From: Taklimakanibacter albus
GTDB taxonomy: Bacteria > Pseudomonadota > Alphaproteobacteria > Rhizobiales > Aestuariivirgaceae
NCBI RefSeq assembly: GCF_016595235.1
Contig: NZ_JAENHL010000008.1
Span: 135,246-199,245, forward strand
Length of the DNA stretch: 64,000 nt
Direction of reading: 5' to 3'
Each line of letters opens with the position of its first letter. Position 1 is the stretch's first letter. Below are positions 37,139 through 46,223 of this stretch, one piece after another. Under the pieces are notes generated by a model. It was not told where the DNA came from. It made no database searches and saw nothing but the letters and a program-made list of their open reading frames with translations. A program made the position numbers and the translations under genes.

Positions 37139-37156
37139 ATTCCGAGGTGAGGAACG

Positions 37157-37432
37157 ATGCATACCGTCAAAGACAAGACGCGGCTGATGGCGCGGGTGCG
37201 CCGCATCAAGGGCCAGGCCGAAGCCCTGGAGCGGGCGCTCGAGGCCGAGCTCGGCTGTACCGACGTGCTCATGCTTGCCGCCTCGATGCGCGGCGCCGTC
37301 AACGGGCTCACCGCCGAAATCCTCGAAGACCACATTCGCAACCACATCATCGATCCTGACAAGCAGCCGCAGTCCGAATATGCCAAAGGCGCCGCCGAGC
37401 TCATCGAGGTCGTCCGGACCTATCTCAAATGA
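37157..37432 (+). CDS. dmeR: Metal-sensing repressor, RcnR/FrmR/DmeR family
   Basis: A 91-residue all-helical repressor. The RcnR-type ligand set is present, shifted by one: His2, Cys34, His59, His63 (RcnR uses His3, Cys35, His60, His64), in contexts AELGCTDVLML and LEDHIRNHII. This favours cobalt/nickel sensing over copper (CsoR) or formaldehyde (FrmR). A strong GAGGTGAGGA precedes the ATG. It overlaps the exporter gene by four bases (ATGA). The pair matches DmeR-DmeF of rhizobia and agrobacteria. Confidence 0.87.
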   Translation: MHTVKDKTRLMARVRRIKGQAEALERALEAELGCTDVLMLAASMRGAVNGLTAEILEDHIRNHIIDPDKQPQSEYAKGAAELIEVVRTYLK

Positions 37433-38370
37433 CGATCGCCTCCGAACCCGGCCACGCCCATGTGTTTCTAGGCCATGGTCATGCCCGCAACGAGAAGCGC
37501 ACTTGGCTGGTGATCGCCCTCACCGCGACGATGATGGTGGTGGAGATCACCGCCGGCACGATCTTTGGCTCGATGGCGCTGGTCGCCGATGGCTGGCACA
37601 TGGCTACTCATGCCGCCGCGATGCTGATCACGGCGCTCGCCTATTATTACGCCCGCAAGAATGCCGAGAACCGCCGCTTCACCTTCGGCACCGGCAAGCT
37701 CGGCGAGCTCGCCGGCTTCGCCAGCGCCGTCATCCTGGCGCTCATCGCGCTGATGATCGGCTGGGAAAGCGTCCTGCGTCTCACTTCTCCCGTGCCGATC
37801 GACTTCAACCAGGCGATCGTCGTCGCGGTGGCCGGACTCATCGTCAATCTCGCCAGCGCCTGGCTGCTCAGCGGCGATCATCATCACGGCCACCATCACG
37901 ATCATCATCATGATCACGGCCACGATCACCACGACCATCATGGCGACGACAACAATCTGCGCGCCGCTTACATGCATGTGCTGGCCGACGGGTTCACATC
38001 GGTGCTCGCCATCGCCGCGCTGCTCACCGGCAGCCTCTATGGCTGGCTGTGGCTCGATCCGGCCATGGGCATCGTCGGCGCCCTCGTGATCGCACGCTGG
38101 TCCTGGGGCCTTATCCGCGATACAGGCGGTGTGCTGGTCGATTACCTGCCGGTCGGCGAGGACCTGCCCGACGAGATCCGCGGCACCATCGAGAACGAAC
38201 ACGAAAAGATCACCGACCTGCATGTCTGGCGGCTCGGCCCCGGCCATCACGGCGCCATCGTCGCGATCCTCTCGGCGGAGCCCAAGCCGCCGGCCTTCTA
38301 TCGCGACAAGCTCGCGCATATCCACGATCTGTCGCATGTGACGATCGAGGTGGAGGCCCGGGCGGCATAG
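37429..38370 (+). CDS. dmeF: Cation diffusion facilitator, DmeF-type Co/Ni efflux
   Basis: A 313-residue inner-membrane metal/proton antiporter. The CDF metal sites are visible as ALVADGWHMATH in segment 2 and MHVLADGFTSV in segment 5; the ADGWHM form is typical of DmeF. Between segments 4 and 5 lies a loop of about 30 residues, mostly His and Asp (from residue 145), which binds metal. A C-terminal cytoplasmic domain follows (DLPDEIRGTIENE...TDLHVWRLGPGHHGAIV). Co-transcribed with and controlled by the repressor upstream. Confidence 0.92.
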   Translation: MTIASEPGHAHVFLGHGHARNEKRTWLVIALTATMMVVEITAGTIFGSMALVADGWHMATHAAAMLITALAYYYARKNAENRRFTFGTGKLGELAGFASAVILALIALMIGWESVLRLTSPVPIDFNQAIVVAVAGLIVNLASAWLLSGDHHHGHHHDHHHDHGHDHHDHHGDDNNLRAAYMHVLADGFTSVLAIAALLTGSLYGWLWLDPAMGIVGALVIARWSWGLIRDTGGVLVDYLPVGEDLPDEIRGTIENEHEKITDLHVWRLGPGHHGAIVAILSAEPKPPAFYRDKLAHIHDLSHVTIEVEARAA

Positions 38371-38418
38371 AATCGCGGCGCCGGCCTGAGCTGGCACTTC
38401 TGATCCCGATCCCCGGTA

Positions 38419-41106
38419 TCAGTATTCTTCTTCCTCTTCGTCCTCCTCACGGCGCCGCCGCGGCGCCGTCCACACGCGCAATTGCGGCAGGAGCACGAAG
38501 AGCGCGACGAGGCTCAGCCCCATCGCGATGAGGAGCAGGACGCCGAATTGCTGCACCGCCGGCAAGGGTGAGAGCACCAAAGGCGCGAAGGCGGCGAGCA
38601 CCAGAAAGGCTGCGAGCAATAGCGCACGCGGGCGCGACGACGCCTGCGGCCATTGGCCATTGGGCTGGGCATTGTACCAGGCCTCGGCGAGAGTCGCGGC
38701 GCCGAGCGTGAAGCACAGCAGCAGCACGAAGACGGCGATGCTTTCGGGGTAGAGATGCGATCCCATCATCGCGGTGACGCCGAGCGCCAGGAGCGTCGCG
38801 GTGACCACCGGCAGCAGGATGCGCATCGCCTTGCGCAGACTGAGGAAAAGGAGCGGCGGCAGGAGGAGGATGAGCAGCGTCCACGCCCCGACATAGGAGG
38901 GGATGGCGGCGCGCATGACGGCGAGCCGGTCGGCCTGGACCAGAGCGGCGCCGGCGGCGGCGGGCGTCACACTGCGCAAGGCGGCGGCGAAGGATTCGAT
39001 GTCGTCAGGCCGGCGCGGCTGCACCTCGATGCGCCAGAGGCCGGTGCGCGAGACATATTGGCGGTGGATCGCCGGATCGAGCCGGTCGACGGTGAGCGGA
39101 TCGAGATGCGCCAGGCGGTCGATGCGGTCGAGCAGCACCTGCAGGCGGACAAAAAAGGTGCGCTCAAGCTGGCGCAGCGCCTGCGGATTGGCGATGCCAT
39201 TGCCGTCGAGCAGCAGCAGGCTGCGGCGCAGCTCATTGGCGGCCTGCGCCAGTTCCGGCGTCGCCTTGGGCTCGGCGGCGATGCGCTGCAGGCCGTCCTG
39301 AAGCTTCACGAATTCAGCGCGCAGCAGATCATCGGGGATGTCGGAAACGGCGGTGGTGCTGCGTGGAAAGACGCCTTGGAGTCTCGCCAGTATGGCGCGT
39401 TTCTCGGCCTCGCCCGGCGGCAGGAAAGTTTCGACCCAGCGTATGCTTTCGACCTGCGGCAAGGTCGAGAGCCGGCGCACCAGGATACGCGCCGGATCGC
39501 CGGCCTCCGCCAGGATCTGGGCGGAGGCGAGGAGCGAAGGCTCCTGCGCCGACAAATCGCGGAACAGCCGTTCGGCGGCACTCGTGCCGCTGCGTGTGAC
39601 TTCCGTCGGGCTCTCGAAATGCAAGGCCGGCGCCAGCGAGGCGCAGAGCACGGCGACCGCGATCAGCGTCGCCGCGAGGCCACGGCGCAACGACCACCAG
39701 CCATAGGAGGGAGGCTTCGCCATCACATTGTCGAGCCAGTGGACCCGCTCGTCCTCGTCCGTCTCGTCATGGAAACGCGGCTTGAGCAGCGACAGGAAGG
39801 CCGGCAGCAAGGTCGCCGCCGCAACGAAGATAACGACGCTCATGATGGCGAGAACGATGGCGAGCTTCTGCAACGCGACAAAGGGGCTGCCATAGAGAGC
39901 AAAGCCGGTGGCGGAAATTCCGGCGAGCCAGGCGAGCATCGGCAGGCCCATGGCCTGCGCCGCGAGCATCGCCGCGGCCAGCCTTCCACTGCCACACTGC
40001 TCCGCCTCCTCGGCGCGCAGGATCAGGCAGATCGTGGTGATACTGATCACGCCTGAGAACAGCACCGGATAGGCAAGGCTGACCCGGTCGAAGGCGCCCA
40101 GCACGGCAAGCGCCAAGGCGGTGATGATGACAAAGGTGATCGCCGCCATCAACAGCACGATCATCACCGAGCCGAAGCGCGACAGACCGAAGCCCAGGAT
40201 CACCAGGAGCACGATGCCCGACAGCAGCGCCGGCAGAAGCAGAACACGGATGTCGAGCGGTGGCGCCATGGCGCGCAGCACCGGCCTGCCGGTGAGCTGC
40301 ACCGATATGCGGCCGCCGAATTCGGTTTGGGTGAGATCGGCGAGGCGGCGCGCCTCCTCGACCGCGTGGCGCGCCGGATCGGCGTCGCCATTGGCCATCG
40401 GATAGGAGAGCACATACCAGCGCGGACTCTCGATGGTGACGCCATGCTCGATCAGCGAGGGCCAATCGAGATCGCGGCGCTGACCGGCGACCTGCGCCTG
40501 GACCGTCTTGGCGGCGTCATTGAAGAGAGCCGCAACCACTTCGGGTGACCGGCCTTCCGCGGCGACCCGGGCGACCTGGTCGGCGAGCACCGCGAGACCG
40601 GTGAGATTGGGCGATATCGAGAGTGCCTGGAACAAGGGCCCCGAGCGCGCGATGCGCGCCGCCATGGCGCTCACCCCCTCCTCGTTCAGATAGAGAACGC
40701 CGGTATCGTCGAAGAAGCGGCCGGTGCCGGGCGCGAAGACATTGCGGAACACATTGGTCTGCTCGGCCATGCGGGCCGCCATGCGCTCGGCACCGCTGCG
40801 CGCCAGTTTCGGGTCCTTGCTGTCGATGACGGCGACGATGCTTTCGCTGGGCTCGGGAAACTCCGCGGCGAGCCGGCTCTGTTCCTCGCCGACCGCCGAA
40901 TTATCGGTGACCAGGACCTGATCCTGAATCTGGATCTGCATCGCCGTCACGGCAAAGACGAGGGCCGGAATGGCGAGCGCCATCCAGGCTGCGATGATGA
41001 TCAGCCCATGGCGAAAGCAGAAGCGCGCCATCCGCGCAAAGACATTCGGCCTGAGACGCGGCTTGGGTTTCTCAGCCGGCTCAGGTTTACGGTCTTGCCA
41101 GGACAT
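38419..41106 (-). CDS. hpnN: MMPL/RND superfamily transporter, HpnN-like
   Basis: An 895-residue membrane protein of two MMPL halves: segment 1 (GLIIIAAWMALAIPALVF), a large periplasmic domain, five segments from about residue 300 (LLLPALLSGIVLLVILGF onward), a second segment near residue 490 with a second periplasmic domain, and five C-terminal segments. This is the HpnN layout; HpnN moves hopanoids toward the outer membrane. No other hopanoid gene is in the window, so the substrate is tentative. Starts at 41106 (GGAAAGG upstream) or 41160 are possible. The C-terminus is an unusual tail of basic then acidic residues (RRRREEDEEEEEY). It is convergent with dmeF and divergent from the lyase gene. 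Confidence 0.75.
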   Translation of the reverse strand: MSWQDRKPEPAEKPKPRLRPNVFARMARFCFRHGLIIIAAWMALAIPALVFAVTAMQIQIQDQVLVTDNSAVGEEQSRLAAEFPEPSESIVAVIDSKDPKLARSGAERMAARMAEQTNVFRNVFAPGTGRFFDDTGVLYLNEEGVSAMAARIARSGPLFQALSISPNLTGLAVLADQVARVAAEGRSPEVVAALFNDAAKTVQAQVAGQRRDLDWPSLIEHGVTIESPRWYVLSYPMANGDADPARHAVEEARRLADLTQTEFGGRISVQLTGRPVLRAMAPPLDIRVLLLPALLSGIVLLVILGFGLSRFGSVMIVLLMAAITFVIITALALAVLGAFDRVSLAYPVLFSGVISITTICLILRAEEAEQCGSGRLAAAMLAAQAMGLPMLAWLAGISATGFALYGSPFVALQKLAIVLAIMSVVIFVAAATLLPAFLSLLKPRFHDETDEDERVHWLDNVMAKPPSYGWWSLRRGLAATLIAVAVLCASLAPALHFESPTEVTRSGTSAAERLFRDLSAQEPSLLASAQILAEAGDPARILVRRLSTLPQVESIRWVETFLPPGEAEKRAILARLQGVFPRSTTAVSDIPDDLLRAEFVKLQDGLQRIAAEPKATPELAQAANELRRSLLLLDGNGIANPQALRQLERTFFVRLQVLLDRIDRLAHLDPLTVDRLDPAIHRQYVSRTGLWRIEVQPRRPDDIESFAAALRSVTPAAAGAALVQADRLAVMRAAIPSYVGAWTLLILLLPPLLFLSLRKAMRILLPVVTATLLALGVTAMMGSHLYPESIAVFVLLLCFTLGAATLAEAWYNAQPNGQWPQASSRPRALLLAAFLVLAAFAPLVLSPLPAVQQFGVLLLIAMGLSLVALFVLLPQLRVWTAPRRRREEDEEEEEY

Positions 41107-41207
41107 GGAACGTGGCGCCTTTCCGGGCACGATTGGCCGATCCCCATAAACGAGTCGCATTCCCCCACCGGGTCCTGTTACAGCTTGTACATAGTGAGGG
41201 CAATTCC

Positions 41208-42413
41208 ATGGACAAAATTTCCAACCGGCAAAAGGGGATAAGGACCACCGCCATCCATGCGGGGGAAGCCGTGGACCCGGTCAGCCGAGCCTCCTCGCCC
41301 AATCTCGTAATGTCGTCGACCTTCGCGCCGACCGAAGTTGCAGGCTTCTCCGCCCGCAACCGCGACAGCTACGAAGGCTTCGTCTATGCGCGCGTCTCCA
41401 ATCCGACCGTCAAGCAGCTCGAAGACAAGCTTTCGGCCCTCGAAGGCGCCGAAGCCTGCCAGTGTTATGCTTCCGGCATGGCGGCCTCGAGCGCGCTTCT
41501 CCTCGGGCGGCTGAGCCAGGGTGACCATCTCGTCATTTCCGACACCAATTATGTCGGCACCGCGGAACTCGTGCGCGACAGCCTGCCCCGCTTCGGCATC
41601 GAAGTGACCCCGGTCGACATGTCGGATCTCGACATGGTGGAGCGCTCCATCAGGCCCAATACGCGCATGATGTGGATCGAGACGCCGGCCAATCCGATCA
41701 TGCGGCTCGCCGATATCGCCGCCCTCGCCCGCCTGGCGCGCGCCAAAGGCGTATGTGACGTCGCTGTCGATTCGACCTTCGCGTCACCTATCGGCACGCG
41801 GCCGCTCGAGCTCGGTGCCGATTTCGTGGTGCATTCGCTCACCAAATATATCGGCGGCCATGGCGATGCGATGGGCGGCTGCGTGCTCGGCCGCAAGGCC
41901 GATCTCGAGGCGCTCAATCTCGAGGCCACCGTGCATTATGGCGGCGTGCTGTCACCCTTCAATGCCTGGCTGATCCTGCGGGGGGCCGCGACCCTGCCGA
42001 TCCGCATGCGCGCCCATGAGGAGACGGCACTCGCCGTCGCCCGGTTCCTCGAAGGACACAAAAACGTGACACGGGTCTTCTATCCGGGTCTCGCCTCACA
42101 TCCCCAGCATGAGCTGGCGCGCCGCCAGATGAAGAACTTCTCCGGCATGATGACCTTCCGGGTCGCGGACGGCGCAGCGCTCGCCAAACGCATGGTCGAG
42201 AAGCTCGAGATCATCCACTATGCGGTGTCGCTCGGCCATCACAGGAGCCTCGTCTACTGGATCCCAACCGACGCCCTGATGCGCTCGACCTTCCGCCACG
42301 AGGGCGAGCTTCTCAAGCGCTATCGCGATTTTGCCGGTGACGGTGTCTTCCGCTTCTCGATCGGGCTCGAGGACGCCGAAGATATCTGCGCCGATCTCGA
42401 CGAGGTGCTGTAG
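41208..42413 (+). CDS. Cys/Met metabolism PLP enzyme (cystathionine/methionine gamma-lyase or synthase type)
   Basis: A 401-residue PLP enzyme. The start at 41208 gives the usual N-terminus (RTTAIHAGEAVDPVSRAS). Visible: YARVSNPTVKQLEDKLSALEGAEACQCYASGMAA (PLP phosphate region), WIETPANPIMRLADI, VDSTFASPIGTRPLELGADFVVHSLTKYIGGHGD with the Schiff-base lysine, and SLGHHRSLVYWIPTDALM near the end. The members of this fold catalyse gamma- or beta-elimination or replacement at sulfur amino acids and cannot be separated by eye. First of three genes with a Thr/Ser dehydratase and a D-aminopeptidase, which suggests amino-acid degradation rather than biosynthesis. Confidence 0.88.
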   Translation: MDKISNRQKGIRTTAIHAGEAVDPVSRASSPNLVMSSTFAPTEVAGFSARNRDSYEGFVYARVSNPTVKQLEDKLSALEGAEACQCYASGMAASSALLLGRLSQGDHLVISDTNYVGTAELVRDSLPRFGIEVTPVDMSDLDMVERSIRPNTRMMWIETPANPIMRLADIAALARLARAKGVCDVAVDSTFASPIGTRPLELGADFVVHSLTKYIGGHGDAMGGCVLGRKADLEALNLEATVHYGGVLSPFNAWLILRGAATLPIRMRAHEETALAVARFLEGHKNVTRVFYPGLASHPQHELARRQMKNFSGMMTFRVADGAALAKRMVEKLEIIHYAVSLGHHRSLVYWIPTDALMRSTFRHEGELLKRYRDFAGDGVFRFSIGLEDAEDICADLDEVL

Positions 42414-42449
42414 CGGCTTGATATTGGACAATCGAACCAGGGACAGACC

Positions 42450-43397
42450 ATGAAGGATATCGTGCTTGAGCAGGCGGCGCTGTCGGTGCAGACCCGGCGG
42501 CGCATTCGTGATTATGTCTATGAGACGCCTTTGTTGCCGGCGCGCTCGGATGCATCGCTGTTCTTCAAGGCGGAGAATTTCCAGCATACCGGGTCGTTCA
42601 AGTTTCGCGGCGCCGCGAGCAAGATGACCGCTATCGCCAAGGGACAGGGTCTCATCACCGCCTCGTCCGGCAATCACGGCATCGCCAGCGCCAAGGCGGC
42701 CTCCCTCACCGGCAACAAGCTCACCGTCGTGCTGCCAAAAAACGTCACGAGCATCAAGCTGAACCGCATCCAGGCCTATGGCGTCGAAGTCCTGCTGGAA
42801 GGCGATGAATCGGGCGCCGCCGAAATGCATGCGCAGGCGGCCGCCGGTGCCCGCGGCCTCGTCTATGTCTCCCCCTATAACGATCCCGACATCATCGCCG
42901 GGCAAGGCACCATCGGGCTCGAACTTCTCGAGCAGCATAGGCATATCGACACGGTCTTCATCGCCATGGGTGGCGGCGGGCTGATCTCCGGCATCGCTTC
43001 GGTCATGAAGAGCTACAGTCCCGATACGAAGATCATCGGCGTCGCGGCGGAGAATTCGGCCGCTTTGGCCGCATCTATGAAAGCCGGCCGCATCGTCGAG
43101 GTCGAGCATCATCCAACCCTTGCCGACGGCGTCGCCGGTGGCGTCGATGCGGACAGCATGACCTTGCCGCTCGTAATGGCGGCGATCGATGAGGTCATCC
43201 AGTGCAGCGAGGCAGAGATCACGGCCGCCCTCAAGGCGCTGGTCCTCACGGAAAACATGATCGTCGAGGGCGCGGCGGGCCTCGCCTATGCCGGCTTCCT
43301 CAAGCGCAAGCCCACAAAGAGCGACAGCGTCAATGTCGTCGTCCTGTGCGGCGCCAATGTCGATGCCCACAAGATCCTGGCGCTCGCCGGAAAGTGA
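42450..43397 (+). CDS. PLP-dependent threonine/serine dehydratase-like (fold type II)
   Basis: A 315-residue fold-type-II lyase with HTGSFKFRGA (Schiff-base lysine), SSGNHGIASAKAA, MGGGGLISGIAS (phosphate-binding glycines) and no C-terminal ACT domain. Lacking the regulatory domain, it is more like catabolic threonine dehydratase, hydroxyaspartate ammonia-lyase or serine racemase-type enzymes than biosynthetic IlvA. The gene starts 36 bases after the PLP lyase and ends 19 bases before the D-aminopeptidase gene, so the three are probably one unit. A role with D-serine or hydroxy-amino acids is possible. Confidence 0.87.
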   Translation: MKDIVLEQAALSVQTRRRIRDYVYETPLLPARSDASLFFKAENFQHTGSFKFRGAASKMTAIAKGQGLITASSGNHGIASAKAASLTGNKLTVVLPKNVTSIKLNRIQAYGVEVLLEGDESGAAEMHAQAAAGARGLVYVSPYNDPDIIAGQGTIGLELLEQHRHIDTVFIAMGGGGLISGIASVMKSYSPDTKIIGVAAENSAALAASMKAGRIVEVEHHPTLADGVAGGVDADSMTLPLVMAAIDEVIQCSEAEITAALKALVLTENMIVEGAAGLAYAGFLKRKPTKSDSVNVVVLCGANVDAHKILALAGK

Positions 43398-43416
43398 AGA
43401 GAACGAGACTCCCGCC

Positions 43417-44982
43417 ATGACCAAGCCTGCTCTGACGAATCTCGACCGCGCCATCGCTGACCTCGCCACCCGGTTCAAAGGACCAGGCGGCGCCGTCGCC
43501 GTCCTCAAGGACGGTGCGGTGATCGCGCGGCACGCCTGGGGCTTCGCCGATCTTGAGCAGCGCCTGCCCTTTGCGCCCGAGACTTTGTTTCCGATCTGCT
43601 CGATCACCAAGCAATTCACCTGTGCGCTGCTGCTCGACCGCTTCGCCGATACGAGCCTTCTCGATGCGGCACTCAGGGCCCGCATCCCTGAGCTTCAGGA
43701 CACGCCGCCGCGCGTCATCGATCTCTGCCACAACCAGTCGGGCCTGCGCGACTATTGGGCGCTCACCGTTCTGTGTGGCGCCAGGCCCGAAGGCCAGTTT
43801 CGCCCTGCCGACGCCGCCGAGCTGATCGGCCTGACGCGTTCGCTGCATTTCCCGGCCGGCATGCAATACTCTTACTGCAACAACAATTTCCGCCTGATCT
43901 CCGACCTGATCGAGAATGAGCTGAACCGGGATTTCGCCGAATTGCTGCGCGACAGGATCCTGGCCTCCGCCGGCATGGCGACGGCGCGGCTCAATCCCGA
44001 GACCGGCCGGCTGCCCGGCGGCGTGGTCGGCTATGAAGGCGACGCCGCATTCGGCTTCATTCCGGCGGTGAACAACATCCACTGGACCGGCGATGCCGGC
44101 ATGATCGCCTCGCTCGACGACATGATCGCCTGGGAGCAATTCATCGACCGCACCCGCGACGACGCCAAGGGTCTCTATCGGCGTCTGTCGATGCGGCCGG
44201 ATTTTGCCGATGGCCGGAAGGCGAGCTACGGCTTCGGCCTCGCGCATATGGAGAGCAACGGCGTGGCGCTCACCGGCCATGGCGGCGCATTGCGCGGTTT
44301 CCGGAGCCAGCGGCTCCATGCGGCGGCCGAGCGCCTCTCCGTCGTCGTGCTCTTCAATCACCAGGCGAGTGCCCGCGAGGCCGCCTTCCGGGTGCTGCGC
44401 GCGGCCTTGGGCCAAGCTGAGCCAACCGCAAAGGGCATCGCCTATGATCCGCAATGGACCGGCGCCTATTTCGATCCCGAGACCGGCCTTCTGATCGATA
44501 TCAGCAAGACCGCCAAAGACGGCCAGCTTGCCGCACGCTTCACCACTGATGCCGAGATGCTCGATCTGACCGGCCCCAGCAAAGCCGCTTCACCCGGCAT
44601 GACGCTTGAGCGCGACGGCGATGTGCTCCACATGGCGCGCCCCATCGACAATCTGCGCGGCGTGCTGCGCCGTGTCACCGGTGAGGCCAAGACGAACATT
44701 ACGGGCCGTTACGGCAGCGCCGAGCTCGATGCGGTTTTCGAGATCACCCGGACGGGCAGCGCCTTTTACGGCGCCTTCGAAGGCTTCCTCGGCAAGGGTG
44801 CGATGCAGCCTCTCTACCCCGTGGGCGCCGACATCTGGCGCCTGCCCTGCCAGCGCTCCATGGACGCGCCGGCGCCTGGTGACTGGACGCTCGCTTTCGA
44901 GCGCGATGGCGGCGGCCGGATTACCTCGGTCACGGTCGGCTGCTGGCTGGCGCGCAAAGTGCGGTTCGAGAGGCGGGAGTAG
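43417..44982 (+). CDS. dap: D-aminopeptidase (serine hydrolase, S12, penicillin-binding fold)
   Basis: A 521-residue cytoplasmic hydrolase matching the size and motif spacing of Ochrobactrum D-aminopeptidase: Ser62-Ile-Thr-Lys65 (SITK), Tyr153-Cys-Asn155 and the HGG near residue 288. A beta-lactamase-like domain (1-330) is followed by two antiparallel barrel domains (from TAKGIAYDPQWTGAYFD onward). It removes N-terminal D-residues such as D-Ala from peptides. The start at 43417 is the family start; the earlier frame overlaps the dehydratase gene. It closes the lyase-dehydratase operon and converges with pepT. Confidence 0.92.
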   Translation: MTKPALTNLDRAIADLATRFKGPGGAVAVLKDGAVIARHAWGFADLEQRLPFAPETLFPICSITKQFTCALLLDRFADTSLLDAALRARIPELQDTPPRVIDLCHNQSGLRDYWALTVLCGARPEGQFRPADAAELIGLTRSLHFPAGMQYSYCNNNFRLISDLIENELNRDFAELLRDRILASAGMATARLNPETGRLPGGVVGYEGDAAFGFIPAVNNIHWTGDAGMIASLDDMIAWEQFIDRTRDDAKGLYRRLSMRPDFADGRKASYGFGLAHMESNGVALTGHGGALRGFRSQRLHAAAERLSVVVLFNHQASAREAAFRVLRAALGQAEPTAKGIAYDPQWTGAYFDPETGLLIDISKTAKDGQLAARFTTDAEMLDLTGPSKAASPGMTLERDGDVLHMARPIDNLRGVLRRVTGEAKTNITGRYGSAELDAVFEITRTGSAFYGAFEGFLGKGAMQPLYPVGADIWRLPCQRSMDAPAPGDWTLAFERDGGGRITSVTVGCWLARKVRFERRE

Positions 44983-44999
44983 CCCCTCTCGCAGTGCCC

Positions 45000-46223
45000 T
45001 CACTTGGCCGCCAATTTACAAATGGCCAGAGCTACCTCGAACGACTTTTCAAATGCGGCAACGGGCAGAAACTCAAACCGCGAATGAAAATTATGCGCGC
45101 CGGTGAAGAAGTTCGGCGTCGGCAGACCGCGCGCGGACAATGCCGCTCCGTCTGTGCCTCCGCGCATGGGTATGAGCTTCGGTGTGATCCCGAGCTCCTT
45201 TAGCGCCGCCAGCAGCAGGTCGATCGACCGCCTGTCGCTGCCGAGGCTGTCGCCGATATTGCTGTAGGTATCCGAAATCTCGAATTCGACCTGCCCGCGC
45301 GGATATCGTTGCCGGATCAGTTCCGCCACCTCGCCTATCCGGCGCTTTCGGTGTTCAAACACCGCTTTGTCGAAATCACGGATCATGACGGTGAGACGGG
45401 CATTGCCGTCATTCGCCGCAAGGTCGCTGAACCAGAAATACCCTTCTCTCCCCTCCGTGCATTCAGGCGTTTCGCTGCGATCGAACTGTGCGACAAAATC
45501 GAGCGCCATCAACAGCGGGTTGACCATGACGCCCTTGGCGGACATCGGATGCGCGCTCACCCCGGTAAAGGTGATTTCCACCAATGCCGCGTTGAAGTTC
45601 TCGACAACCACCTCGCCCAGTTCGCAGCAGTCGATCGTATAGGCGAAGTCGCAGGGAAATCGCGACAGATCCAATGCTTTTGCGCCTCTCAGACCGATCT
45701 CCTCGTCAGGCACGAAGGCGACGCAGATATCGCCATGAGCATCGCACGTGCGAAGCTGCGAAAGCAGCGTCATGATGACGGCGATCGCGGCTTTGTTGTC
45801 GGCGCCGAGCACGCTGGTGCCGTCGCTGAAAATGACATCGTGCCCACTCCAAGCCATCGCCTCCGGATGATCGGCGGCGCGAAACCAGATGTCCTTTTCC
45901 CAATTGAGGCAGAGGTCTTCCCCCGCAAATCGCAAGATTTGCGGGCTTATAGACGGGGAAAGGCCGACATCAGCCGTATCCAGATGCGCGATGAATCCGA
46001 TCTTCGGCGCAGAGGATCTGTTGCCCCTCTTCACGGCGGTCACAATGGCATTCTCATCCACCATGACATCATCCAATCCCAGGTCACACATTTCGGCCGC
46101 CAAAAGGGCCGCTAACGCATGCTGACCGGCCGTGGACGGCAATGCCGGCGTCCGCTGGTCGCTCTGGCTTTCGATCGCGACATATCGGAAGAATCTGGTC
46201 AGCAGCTCAGGACGTATATTCAT
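45000..46223 (-). CDS. pepT: Peptidase T-like tripeptide aminopeptidase (M20B)
   Basis: A 407-residue cytosolic zinc aminopeptidase. Metal ligands follow the M20 pattern: IAHLDTAD (His), LGADNKAAIA (bridging Asp), PDEEIGLRGA (catalytic and metal Glu), TIDCCELG and the late GAHNFHSRFEF (His). The dimerisation domain lies between about residues 205 and 310. The ATG overlaps the CapA-like stop by four bases. It is the last gene of the Dpp operon that begins at 52632, so it probably hydrolyses the imported peptide. Confidence 0.9.
   Translation of the reverse strand: MNIRPELLTRFFRYVAIESQSDQRTPALPSTAGQHALAALLAAEMCDLGLDDVMVDENAIVTAVKRGNRSSAPKIGFIAHLDTADVGLSPSISPQILRFAGEDLCLNWEKDIWFRAADHPEAMAWSGHDVIFSDGTSVLGADNKAAIAVIMTLLSQLRTCDAHGDICVAFVPDEEIGLRGAKALDLSRFPCDFAYTIDCCELGEVVVENFNAALVEITFTGVSAHPMSAKGVMVNPLLMALDFVAQFDRSETPECTEGREGYFWFSDLAANDGNARLTVMIRDFDKAVFEHRKRRIGEVAELIRQRYPRGQVEFEISDTYSNIGDSLGSDRRSIDLLLAALKELGITPKLIPMRGGTDGAALSARGLPTPNFFTGAHNFHSRFEFLPVAAFEKSFEVALAICKLAAK

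Noticed and set aside
37861-37960. CAT/CAC-rich tract considered as a nucleotide repeat
   Set aside because: It is the His-rich metal-binding loop of DmeF; the repeat arises from His and Asp codons.
41107-41207. Possible SAM riboswitch before the Cys/Met PLP enzyme
   Set aside because: The leader is too short and has no SAM-I or SAM-II motif.
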